DNA of 64,000 nucleotides, taken from Marisa cornuarietis. Its lineage: Eukaryota; Mollusca; Gastropoda; Architaenioglossa; Ampullariidae. The notes below the pieces were generated by a model, which searched no databases, was not told where the DNA came from, and saw only the letters and a list, made by a program, of their open reading frames with translations. Both the position numbers and the translations under genes were made by a program. The stretch spans positions 186,001 to 250,000 of the forward strand of contig SMMW01000087.1 of assembly GCA_004794655.1 (NCBI GenBank). Reading direction: 5' to 3'. Below, one piece after another: positions 32,915 through 45,300 of the stretch. How positions within the stretch are numbered: position 1 is the first letter of the stretch; each line of letters begins with the position of its first letter.

Positions 32915-33425
32915 GAATCCCAGACACTTAATCCCCAGACACTTAATCCCTGACACTTAATCCCCTAGACATTTAATCCTCAAAATGAAATTTCAACTAA
33001 AAAATTATGAAGTGAATGAAAAATTTAATTCAAATTCAAATAATTATTTTCATGTAAACATCAAAATAAGTTTGACAATTAAAATAATACTTAACTTCAA
33101 CATCTATAACATTAGTTGAAGTTCATGTGAGCTATTAAAGTCAATGTTCTTCAACAATATGACATGATAAGTGTTGTTAATCAATATGACAGGTAAGCTA
33201 ATGATCGGAGGTATCCTAGACCCTAATTTGGGGATTGTTACGTCTCATTAGAGTTACCACGCGACACATTTCTCTTACGGTTATAATATTCCAAGTTCAC
33301 AAAATAGCAGTTTTTAGTGTTGTGTCGCGATTTGGGGGCATTTTTGCGGATTAAGTGTCTGGGGATTAAGTGTCGGGGATTAAGTGTCGAGGATTAAATG
33401 TCTGGGAATTAAGTGTCCGGTCACC
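32915..33425. mobile_element. Foldback element with tandem-repeat arms
   Basis: The left arm (32918-32982) is four to five copies of gacacttaatcccc-type units. The right arm (about 33350-33420) is the same unit in reverse complement, ggattaagtgtctgg. About 360 bases of AT-rich spacer lie between. The 9-mer gtcttttgt flanks both sides (32906-32914 and 33426-33434), a probable target duplication. No coding capacity. The 9-bp target size would suit a Mutator-type origin, but that is inference. Confidence 0.7.
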
Positions 33426-34320
33426 GTCTTTTGTTTAGTACATGTCTGAGCTATAGATGTTAGGGATATTTTAAGACCGTGTTTTTCTTCCATAGTGCTG
33501 CATCAAAAAGTAACTTTTTGATCTTTTTTCCGACAAGTTAAAATTGTCTTGATTAAAATTTTTATATCATATTTTCAATTATGTGATCACGAATATCAAA
33601 GTACTGGTTGCTGACTGTAATAGCCTATAATATAATTCTGTGTACCATATTCCCTCTGAACCATTGTAAAATTTTATGTGAAGCTTATCTGAATCTGAGG
33701 AGAAGTGGTTCGTTGCCAAGTTTGCTTACTTTAGCCTTTACCCCATAAAAGATATCTACAAAGTATTCAAAGGAACGCATTCCCTGCATAATAATTCTTT
33801 GGCTTCAGCAAACACAATCCACAATCCACAACAAACACATTTTACATGATGTGAAAGGCGCCAGGAGACCACAAGCACTCCAGCAAACTCGTTCAGTAAA
33901 ATTAATACATTTACAAAACAAAAATCGAAAACTAACATTTAAAATTTCTTAGTTCTTTATCATAGAGATTCTATCCATCCCTCTTGTTCTTACTTTCAAT
34001 CTAGCTAGATAGAGAAGATTTAAGTTTGATGCGAGATTTTCTTTCTACTTTTACCATACCGTCATCATATGACTAAGCCCAGAAAAAAATGATCTAATCG
34101 TTTTCTGGTAGTGGAGTTCCACAGTCAAAATATTTGAGCTGGACATGGATTTTATATTTCTTTCTTGCTGCAACATTGCGAGGTGTGCGAGGCGTTCGCA
34201 GGTAGAGTAGCGTCATACAACACATTGCGTTGTGCGTAAATCATTACAAAGGGAGGGAACTACCGAGACCATTAGAAATATTTCCTCAGCGCATTACTTC
34301 CCTTGAACAGTTGCGAAATC

Positions 34321-34333
34321 GGGGGGGGGGGGG
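34321..34333. repeat. G13 homopolymer
   Basis: Thirteen consecutive G on the + strand. Confidence 0.9.
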
Positions 34334-35104
34334 TAATCAACCGATCGGGTATTTTGCTATGTTTGAAAAAAGGCAAAGATTCAGTTGCTCAAGCAAGATT
34401 CAGTGCCCGGTTTCTCAACTCGACATGGACTGGTACTCAACAACCAAAAATGAGAAGAAAACAGTAATACTTATATTTTGATGTATATTCTAATATAAAT
34501 ATATGTTGCCATCTTTCAATTGTTTTTAGAACAAGAAAACAAAACATCTTTCTGAACATTCACACCAGGTAAATGTTTTCAAAATGTTCTTTAAAATAGT
34601 GTATCGCCGATGCTTGTCTTTATTGTGGATTATTTATTAATAGATATAAATAATATTCCAAAATACCGGTCAAATTTTCGATAGCGTGCATTTGCCGCAA
34701 CGAAAGCAATGAGTTTATAATATATGTCTTTATTTGTAACTGCGATAATTACAATAAACTACAATTTTTAAAGCAAATTTTCAGATCAAGAAACTAGATT
34801 CTGTGTGTGTGTGTGTGTCTCTGACTCTCTCTCTCATAATAAAGAGTTGAAAATAAGAAGCAAGATGAAAGGTTGGACAACTATTTCCATGTTTTCCATA
34901 AAATTAATACATTTACAAAACACTAATTTAAAACTAACATTTAAATAGATTATTTATCTTCTAAGTATTTAAACTAATTCCTCACCTTTGTTGTCGACTG
35001 GGCAAAGCGAAAACGAAAGGAGCTGATAACAACGATTTTCTTGTTCGGTGTCTTTATGCTGGTACTTATGACTGTTAGCACAGCTCAGCGTCCTCATCAC
35101 AAAA

Positions 35105-35160
35105 GGACTGACTGACTGACCGACCGACCGACCGACCGACCGACCGACCGACCGACTGAC
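35105..35160. repeat. CCGA/CTGA tetranucleotide repeat
   Basis: About thirteen GACC/GACT units, with CTGA variants at both ends and pure CCGA in the middle. Confidence 0.9.
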
Positions 35161-35603
35161 TTTGCTCGGGCATCACCACAGCCTACAATTAACATAGCAA
35201 ACAATACTATGCTACTGTACAGTAGTCCCACTCTCTTACAGCTGAAGTAGTAGGAGGTGGTAAAGCCCCCACGTAGTTCGATGATCGTTTCGTTTCGCTT
35301 GCTATGTCTTTTATCAACCTCCAAAGTTTAGTCAACTATGAAAAGAACACCTTGTCACACAAATACAGAAACATGTAGTATGCGTCCCTTTAAGTCTGGA
35401 TAAAATGCCTATAACCATTAGGCTATCCACTGCCCCAAAAATACCAAGACCTCAAAGAATTGCATTTTAGATAAATGTTTTTGAAATGTGTTGTAATAAA
35501 CTTGCAATATGTTTCATCCTTGTCTTTGATGTCTCCCATAAAAACTTGTCTCGGTCAATTTGTGTTTAACCAACCGTGGACATGCGCAGGCTATTAATGC
35601 CAT

Positions 35604-35605
<2 letters not shown>

Positions 35606-35690
<85 letters not shown>
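35606..35690. repeat. TG microsatellite followed by AG run
   Basis: About 35 TG units then about seven AG units. Confidence 0.95.
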
Positions 35691-36361
35691 CACAATGAAA
35701 GCGCCAAACATACTGAACATTTATTTCGAAATGTTCACAAATGTAAGACCGATGACATAACAACACCGAAGAATAGTTTACTCGGCGCTTCTTTAAATAA
35801 AGAGTTTTTGTAGCTTTGATATTATCTCAAAGTTAGTACGGTACAAAATTTTCTTGAAGTTTGTGGTTTTAGGGTTACGAATTTTGAAAATCGTAGCTGA
35901 CTTGTGAAGTTTCATTCGTTTAAACCAGGAAAGTCGCGCAGGTGAACACAAAGCATCCAACGACAACACGATACTGTTGCGTGTCGATCCTCATGGCGCA
36001 GGCCACAGAGATCACTTTTTAAGTTTCACAAAACTATCAAAGAAACTACACTAAAGAACAAAACATTGTAATCCTCGTTTGGAAAGAAACATATCCTAAA
36101 TACATTTGGTAGATTAACTAAATTATTGTAGAAATTAGCTCTCAAATACAGAACACATTTTACAGCGACCTACACGCAAGTAAAGTTAGTTCGAGCCGCT
36201 CCTTACCCTCTTCTTTGTTCTGAAGAGTTCGGGCATCGAGCTCAGCCAGGTGAAAACAGGTCAACTCTAGCTGTTCCACGTGCGTCAGAGGGATGTAAAA
36301 ATCAAAATACAAAAAAACAAAGCAAAGGGAGACAAACAAATAAAAATTTCTTGTTGAAAAT

Positions 36362-39300
36362 CTACTCCAGTTCAGTTAGAATTCTTGGAACAAAATTTTC
36401 TGCCTTGACTTTTTTTTGCTTACTTTCTAAAAGAAGCCATTTTCTCAATTTTTCTTCTTTCTTTCGCTGCATATGTTCTGAAATAAAACTGTAAATATAC
36501 AAGATGGGGTTCAAAGCTGAAGGTAGAGGCAAAACAAAAATAACCATGTTTACTCCGATATTACTCGAAACATGCGCGTGAAGCAAAGGTAAAAGCCCAA
36601 ACAAATTTATACACCAACAAATAAAAACGACAGCAGCAAGAAGGATAACTCTCCTTGCCAGAATCAGTTCTCTCGACTTTGGTCTAGTGTCGGAAAATAA
36701 CAATTTTGTCGAGAAGACTGTCCAGAATATGAAAACGTTGCCAACAACGATTAAAAGGGCGAGAAGAAGATTGAAACCAAGTACAACTCCTAAAGTGATG
36801 ATTTCGTTCCAGTTGTCTAACCAGACTGTAGGTAGCGGGATGCAGAGTCCAGTCTGACTATATATTGTTCCGGTCGATGTCTCTCCTGATAGAGATAAAC
36901 TAGCAACACACAGACTTGCTACCCAGCTCAGTGAACACACAATCCACCCGGAACTTCGACGAAACCGAGCAGTCCTGACCGGAAATACAATAGCGAGAAA
37001 ACGATCTAAGGTAAGGAGAAAGACGATGAAGACTGATGCTTGTCTGGAAAGAACAGCAAGGAACCCGGCCATTCTGCACGCAGCGCCATTTCTCCACGTG
37101 ACATCCGTCCACAGGTAGCGACCGAAGAAGACTCGGTCAGCAACACTAACTATCGTCAAGTACACGCCCATCATAAGGTCAGCCACAGACAGATTTATTG
37201 TGAGGGTGTTGAAACAAAGAGTCATGTCTGATTTCCTTAAATAAATGTGGTGCAGCAAGATGACTGCGTTTCCAGTCAGAGCAAGAATGGCGGAGACGGA
37301 TACACTTGCTCGAAGCACAGTTGAACCCAGAAGAGAATCGCAGGAGGAAATTCTGTCTGGTGGCGAAAAACACTGATTGAGGGTAAAGTTGTCGGGAAGA
37401 TTGGCTGGACAGCACATCCTGTAAGTGTCAGCGTAAACAACACGAAGCTTGCTCAAAGATCTAAACACACGCGATGAGAAAGATGTCATTGGACATCCTC
37501 TCAGGTCGAGTGTTTGTAATTGTGTCAGCAGCAGTAGACTGTCGTCTGTAACACGCTGTACTTGCGTGTTTGTCAGGTTTAAATGTCTGATGTTTGGAAA
37601 AGCCTTGGAGATCGAGTTGTCCAGCTCTGGTATCTTCACTCCGGTAAGGTCAAGGACACGTAGAGTTGAGTAGACAGCAGCGGGTGGCGGTCCTGTAGGA
37701 AGCAGGGAAATAAGAGGGTTGTCCGCGAGTGACAAGACCTTGAGTCTGGGTAGCTTGCTCAGCAAGTCGCTACTGATAGACTGGAGAAGGTTGTCACTCA
37801 GATCCAGTGAGCGCAGGTTTGGGAGCTCCACGCTCAGCGCATGTGCAAGACCACAGTGGGCCAGACTGAGGTGGATCAGCATCGTGTTGTTGCTGAAGTC
37901 ACTTAAGGTCATGGCTGAGCCACGGGCGTCGAGAAACTTCAGGTCGAGATGTTGGTACGTGGGGAAGCGGTCTGTGCACGTGAAGGCCAGGCCATGACAC
38001 ACACAGGTGTCAGGACAAGTCAGGTTACATAACAGTTCGTCGTCTTTCTGCGGACACTGTGACCACCCGTCACACATGTGGTCAGCGTGCACACACACGC
38101 GCGAGGAACGACAGCGGTACAAGCCGGGGCAGGTGTAGGTGTCACAGTCAGCTTCGTCTCCTTTCCCGGGACAGTCAAACACACCGTTACATCGTACATA
38201 CACAGGAAGACAGTACCACTCGGGACACAAGAAATGACTTTCTGGACAGGAAGCAGTTGCCTGGGAAGACGTTTTATTAAACGGTTTGACTATAAGTTTG
38301 CCGAAGTTATTCATGTCAACCAGTCCTGGAGGTGGAGAGGTCAGTGGCCAGACTGAAGTGTTTTCTGACCAGTCACAAAACTTTTCATCTGTTTGGTCAT
38401 AACACTGGAAATGATGGTCACATTTCTGGCTCTGCAATACACACTGACAGATAGAAGATGTATGTAATTACCCTGAACCATTTTAAGCAACTCATTAGAA
38501 AAAATGTTTTTAATTACTTACTCATTTCTAAACCACTTTATTAAGTGAGTTGAAGTTTATTTCAAGTAAATATTTATTTCCTTTGACCAGGCACAAGGTT
38601 TTGATCATTGCAGATCCCGACTTAGTTGATTAACAAGTTTCTACGTCTAAAGAAACAAATTGAGAAACACTTTTTTTTTAAATCCCTTACAAAAATAAAT
38701 ACCGATGATGGTCAAAAAAGAAGAGAATTTGCATCTGTGATTACCTGACCATTAGCACAGCCGTACTCGTCAATATTACAGGAGGGAAACTGGCAAAAGT
38801 CCTCGTCACTGAAGTCAAAGCAGTCGACGCGGTGGTCACACACAAACGTGTAGGGCACGTGTTCAGCCCCGTTGTCGCACGTGAAGGTTGGGGGGACCGG
38901 CACGACTGGCGCGCTGCAGGACCAGGAGGTGTCGTATCGCTCCTCCCAGCAGTCGCTTCTAACGTCACATGCCAGGAACGAGTGTGTCATGTGCTGCGAT
39001 GGGCAGGTCACGTGATTTTCCATCCAGGTGTCTGATGCAGGTCGAGGCATTTCCACTTTTTTAAAAGAATAACCAGACGCTACTTCACACAGGAAACTGG
39101 AGGACAATTTACTGCTGCATAATAGCATACTAATATCTACACTGAATGTTGAATAAAAAGAACACGATGATGGACCACTGACATGAGCTTTCATAGGTAG
39201 CCAGTAGGCGATAGTGTCGTGTGCCGAAACCAGCGTCTTCTGATACCTGTCTCGAATAAAAAAGATGACTGGATAAATCTCTGTGCAATATACTATTTCC

Positions 39301-42300
39301 CTAAACCTGGGTGGATACCCTTTTACATTCTTGCGATTCACGCCTACAAACATCACCACTGGTGTAAGTGTTGTACGTCGATACCTTATGTTCTCAAACG
39401 TAGGTTAGACACAAGAGATGACCTAAGACATCAGGAAAATTAAAGATGGTGCTGTTGTTTCCAGAGCAGTACACGAAACCTCTGTTGAGATTGTTGATAC
39501 TTTCAGGTACCCGGGGAGTGTTTTGCGTGAAAAAAATAAATGAAATGGAAACACTGAACATGTTGTTAAATGTAGCCAGCTATTACAGTATTCTTGGTTT
39601 TTTTAGCCAGAAACCCGAATACTGGCCCCTGTGAACTGGGCACCTGGTTTTAACTCTAGTTACTCACGACAACCTGAACTTGCAGGGAATCCACACATAC
39701 GATAATCACACGTCGATCTTTCCGTTTCACCATTTGGCTTACGAGCCCCTACGCCTGCTGTTCCCCGAACACAAGACTCAACTACGTGTGATTTAACGTA
39801 TAATAATATTGAAATATTTATTTAATACAAAAAAAACAAAAATACATACAATCAAAAGGACTTGTCTCGGTGGGCCCAGTATTATCCGTGCTAAAACGGA
39901 CTTCCAGTGCTGTTACCACTCTGTAAACCTACCATTCTATGAAGATAAAGCTGAAGTCCTTTCGTGACTCATCAGACAGACCGCACCTCAAATTCAACGT
40001 GCAGTTTCTTAGAGATCTCAGGAAGCAGGAAGAGTTCAACTGTGAAGTCAAAAACAGGTTTGAGGCACTGGAGGGACTCTTTGAAGAAACAGTGGCCAAC
40101 CACTGGACAGGATTACAGGCAACCTGGAAGACTGCATGCACACGCGTTCTGGGAAAGAAAGAGAAACAACACAAGGAATGGCTGTCCCTAAGGACCTGGA
40201 AAAAGATAGAGGAAAGGAAAGAGCTGAAGCCGAAGGTCAACCAGTGTCAAGACCAGCAGGAAAAATAAGAGCTCATAGCAAAGTACTGATACATGAACCG
40301 AGAATTGAAGAAGAGTGCAAAAGGCGACAAGAAACAGCTCACACACAGGATGATAGAAGAGGCAGAACAAGCAGCTGGGAAAAATAGCATGAAGAGACCA
40401 TCCGTAATTACAAGAACATTGTCAGGAAGGAAAAAAATCAATGCATGCAGGCCAGTAAAGAATAAGAATGGCGGCATCATTACCGTTGATGCAGAACAAA
40501 GATCTCGCTGGGCGGAACATTTTAATGAACTACTGAACCGGCCACCACCACGAACTATTTTGGACATTGCCCCAGCCACCGAGCAACTCCAGGTGAACAC
40601 CAGCCCACCAACCTAGGCAGAAATCATCAAAGCCATCAACTCTCTGAAAACTGGCAAGGCGGCAGGCCCAGATGGTATTCCTGCAGAGGCACTCAAGACA
40701 GACCCAACAGCCTCAGCAGAGATGCTACAATCCCCTTGCTGCAGAAAATTTGGTAGCAGGAGCAAGTTCCAGCAAACTGGAAGCTTGGCTATCTGGTAAA
40801 GCTACCCAAGAATGGTGACCTGACCCAGTGCAGCAGCTGGCGTAGGATTACGCTACTGTCCATTCCCAGCAAGGTGCTGACCAGAATCATCCTGGACAGA
40901 CTGAAGAATGCCCTAGACAAGAGACTGCGCCAAGAACAGGCAGGCTTTCAGCATGGTAGATCATGCACAGACCATATCGCTACACTGCAAATCATTACTG
41001 AACAGACCATCAAATGGCAGTCCCCTCTCTACATGACATTTGTGTATTTTGACAAGGCATTTGACTCCGTAGGCAGAAAGACCATCTGGAAGTTGATGCA
41101 ACACTACGGATTTCCACCAAAGTTCATTGCCATCCTACAGCAGCTGTGTGAGGGATCGACATGCTGGGTGATCGACAACGGGAAGCTGACTGACCCCTTT
41201 GTAGTGAGAACTGGAGCGAGGCAAGGTTGAATGCTCTCGCCGACAATCATCCTGATCGTCCTAGACTAAATCATGAGAAGAACAACATCAAACAGCAACA
41301 CAGGCATTCAATGGACCTTTGCCTTGCAGCTTGAGGATCTCTACTTTGGGGATGACATCAGCCTGCTGTCCAACAAGCAACAACATGCATAGACAAAGCT
41401 CACTCGGCTCTCAGAAGCAGCGAGGACTGGCCTGACAATCAACATCAAAAAGACAGAGGTAATGCGGGTCAACAACAAGCAAGAAGCCCCACTCCAACTA
41501 CACCAGGAATGTATTACAGAGACCTACCGCTTCACCTACCTTGGCAGCATTTTTTAAAATAAATAAATCTTTTATTATCCACGTTAAATCACATGACGTT
41601 GAGTCTTGTGGTCGGGAAACAGCAGGGGTGGGGAACTCTTGAGCCGCGTAGTGAAAACCGTTTCACGTTTTGGCTTAAAAATCAGAAATACTGCAACACA
41701 GCTGAACTGACTGCCATGCTGAAATCTTTCCAGACACTACACACTAAAATAAAGGACAGGAAGCAAAGACATTACCTAAAAATATCAGACTTACTGTCAG
41801 AACTCCAGGCGCAAAGAAATTCCTCAAATAGAATAGACATAATATACGAGATACTGTCTCTCATAAATAAGTTTAACCAAGGAAATGGAGACATAAAGTT
41901 CCCTTGGGTTCCATCCATATAGGAATAAAAGGAACTGAAGAGGCTGACACACTAGCTAGACTGCCAGTAAAACAAGAAACAAACGACACCACCCTAAACA
42001 TCTCTATTTCACCAGCGGAGAGAAGAATAACCAAAAAACAAGCAATACAAATTAGATGGCAAGAGAAATACAAAATATAGGTAAAGGTATTAGAAGACTG
42101 ATAGCCAACCAACCTACCAACACTTTGATAAACTTAACATGAAATAGGTCTGAGCAGCCCAAAGTAGCTAGAATGAGGCTTAACGGAGAATACCTAACAA
42201 GATATAAAGACTCTCCTTCACGTGTCTTTGGGAATAGACATAGCACCCCACACGTGCTATTGGAGTGTAATAAAAACAAACCAGAAAGTGAAGAGCAAAA

Positions 42301-45300
42301 ACATTTTAGATAAATATGGATTAGAATACAACCTCAATAACTGCCTCAATCCACCTAAAGAACTGTGGAATAATAAACTTTCACTAGTAGCATCAATGAT
42401 GACAAGCCACCCAAACTCTAGACTAATATAAGGTAGCCAAAGGGTTACGACATACCCACTTAAAAAAACAATAGCCATAAACATTTCCATAAATGGATTA
42501 ATAAAAACTAAACACCCAGGAGAAAGGTATCAAATCGTCGAAAACCCAAGATAAAAAGTAGAAACTAAAACTATACCAGAAAGCTAAAGAAAAAACTAAC
42601 TAGAAAAGAGCAGCACGAGGGCGCCGGTAAACAACACAGTACACCACCACGGCGGACTTGACAGGCCTCCTAGGCACTGAGAGCGAGTGACAGAAGCAGC
42701 TAAAGAGGCACAAACACAGCTCAGCACCAATTTAGACTTGGCAAACCTCCTAGACATCAACCGGAAAAGAGAGCACAAGCAAGAGTAGATAACACATGTG
42801 GCGCCACAAAACAGCGACCTCCTCCCACACCTACACAATCCCCCTCCCTTTGCCCAACCCCTTAACAACATTCCCCCGAGAGCCCCTTACCCCCAGTGCG
42901 AAATCATCTTGAGGTTGAAGCACTTTTCCTTTCAAAATCAACAAAACATGACAACACTATCGAAATGTCGTGTGTCCCACGTGTGCAAACTCCCAACTAT
43001 CCATATTATGAGGAAATATGAGTCATACCCGGTGAAGAGGAAAATGTCACCTACAAGACCCTTAACTTGCCAAGTCACACGCTCACACGATGAGGGAAGA
43101 CATATAAACAATACCGTACAAGAAGAAAGAAAACATGTTTCAAACAGACCAACATATTATCAGAAGGTGTTGATATGAAAACGCAGCTCTTCCTTGAGCA
43201 TTACTCCTAACATAGTCCACACAATGCTCGTCCTTCTTACCCTCCCTCCTTCTGCTCTTGCTACTTGCCTACCCATCTTTCTCTGCAGAATCATATATTT
43301 TCTTTGTTCTGTTACTTGGTGTCTTTTTGTGCTATCTATCTTTGTTTTCTGTTTGTAGTCAGTACTGCCGTTTATTCTTCCGTCCTTCGTGTTCTATCCA
43401 TTTAGTCCATGTCTCTTCCTTGTTTTATGCGCTAAGAGCATGCTCTCTATGAATGTGAATATGGGCTATAAAAATCTTCATTTATTATTATTATTATTAT
43501 TTTGCGTCGTGTATTGGTGGTGTCCTGTGTCTTATGTATTTGTGGGTGTTGTTTTGCCCCCCGGAGGATCATTACCTTGTCGCGGTCGGGGGGCTTGTGT
43601 GTATCGATGACCCTAAGAGCTATACCGGGCAGGGCCACCCAAGCCGGGCAGGTCAAAGGGTAGATGCCAGACAAAACATGATCCCTGGTCCTCCAGGTTG
43701 GGGGTTGGGCACAGGGCTAACAACCCTGTCCCGTAAAAAGCAATACCGTTACGGAAACAGCGACAAAGAAAGACACCACTATTGTGTGCGATGGGCTCCC
43801 AGAGGTATCGCAAGATCCTTGTATGACTGCTAGTAGTGAAAACCGAAAGGAAGCTACTAGCACGAAGATGGAAGTCTTAAGCGCCAAATGCAAGACCAGA
43901 ATAGGTTTCTGGAATGTGCGTACCATGTACGAAACTGGTAAATTGGCACAAATTACGGCCGAGATGAGACGTTACAACTTACACATCCTAGGAGTAAGCG
44001 AAAGCAGATGGACAGGTTCCGGAAGAATAAAGACCCAGACCGGAGAGACAGTGCTGTACTCTGGCAGAGAAGACAACCAACACCATGAGGGAGTAGCCAT
44101 CATCCTGAGGAAAGGAACAGAGAAATGCCTGATAGAGTGGAAACCGATCAACAGCAGACTGATTACAGCCAGAGTGAAAGGGAGACATGGCAACATGACC
44201 TTGATCCAGTGCTACGCACCAACCAACGATAGCGATGATGAGGCGAAGGACACCTTTTACGACCAATTACAAGCAGAAGTAAGTGCAGCACCCCGCCATG
44301 ACCTGTATTAATTATGATGGGCGACATGAATGCTAAAGTTGGGAACGACAACACCCACGTAGAGAGAGTCATGGGCAGACATGGTTGTGGCTGCATGAAT
44401 AACAACGGAGACAGACTAGTGGAGCTATGCACTATGTACAACCTGGTGATTGGAGGAACATTATTCCCTCACCGTAACGTCCACAAGCTAACATGGTGCT
44501 CACCCAATGGTAGGGATAGCAACCAGATCGACCACCTAATGATCAACGGCATCTGGAGACGTTCCCTACTCGACGTCATGGTGAGAAGAGGAGGAGATGT
44601 TGGGAGTGACCATCACCTTGTTGTAGCAAACATTAAAATGAAACTGCGAAGTACAGGACGCAAGTCAGCAGCACACAGACGCTTTGATGTGGAAAGATTG
44701 CAGGACCCCAAACTAAAAAATGCCTTCATCCTTCAAGTGAAAAACAGATTTCAGGCACTTGCAGACATGACAGACACCTGCGAGGTAGATACAGATAGAA
44801 TAAACCAGAGATGGGACCTTGTAAGAACAGTGTACCAAATAAAGCAGCGAGACTAGTCTTGGACTAAAAGAAACTAAGAAGAAAGAGTGGATAACACCAG
44901 AGACGTGGAAAGCAATACAGGAAAGAAGAGACATCAAGAAAAAGGTGGCTAGCACCAGATCTGAAAGACTGCAAGAGAAGTTCAAACTACAGTACAGAGA
45001 AATGAACCAGAAAGTGAAGCGCTCGGCGAGAACAGACAAGCGTGCCTACTTGAACAATCTGGCAAGTGAGGCCGAAGAAGCAGCAAAAAAGGAGAACAAG
45101 GAAAACTGTACAAGATCACCAAAGTGATTAGCGGCAAGTTCCACAGCACCAACGATGCCCCAGTCAAGGACAAGGAAGGGAAGCTACTAACGACAGAGAG
45201 AGAGAACAAGAAGCACGCTGGGCCGAACACTTCAAAGAGGTTCTGAACAGACCACCACCTTCCGAAGAAGCCGACATACAAGAAGCCACTGAGGACCTAG

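Larger units (their letters stand above)
33435..36361. other. Intergenic sequence downstream of gene 2
   Basis: No gene supported. Contains a G run, CCGA and TG/AG repeats, and two roughly 50-base similar AT-rich segments (33897-33950 and 34892-34945). The part next to 36362 is the likely 3' UTR of gene 2 on the minus strand. Confidence 0.55.

Noticed and set aside
41621..41680. Second hAT end (cagcaggggtggggaac)
   Set aside because: It resembles a hAT terminus, but no partner end or 8-bp duplication was found.
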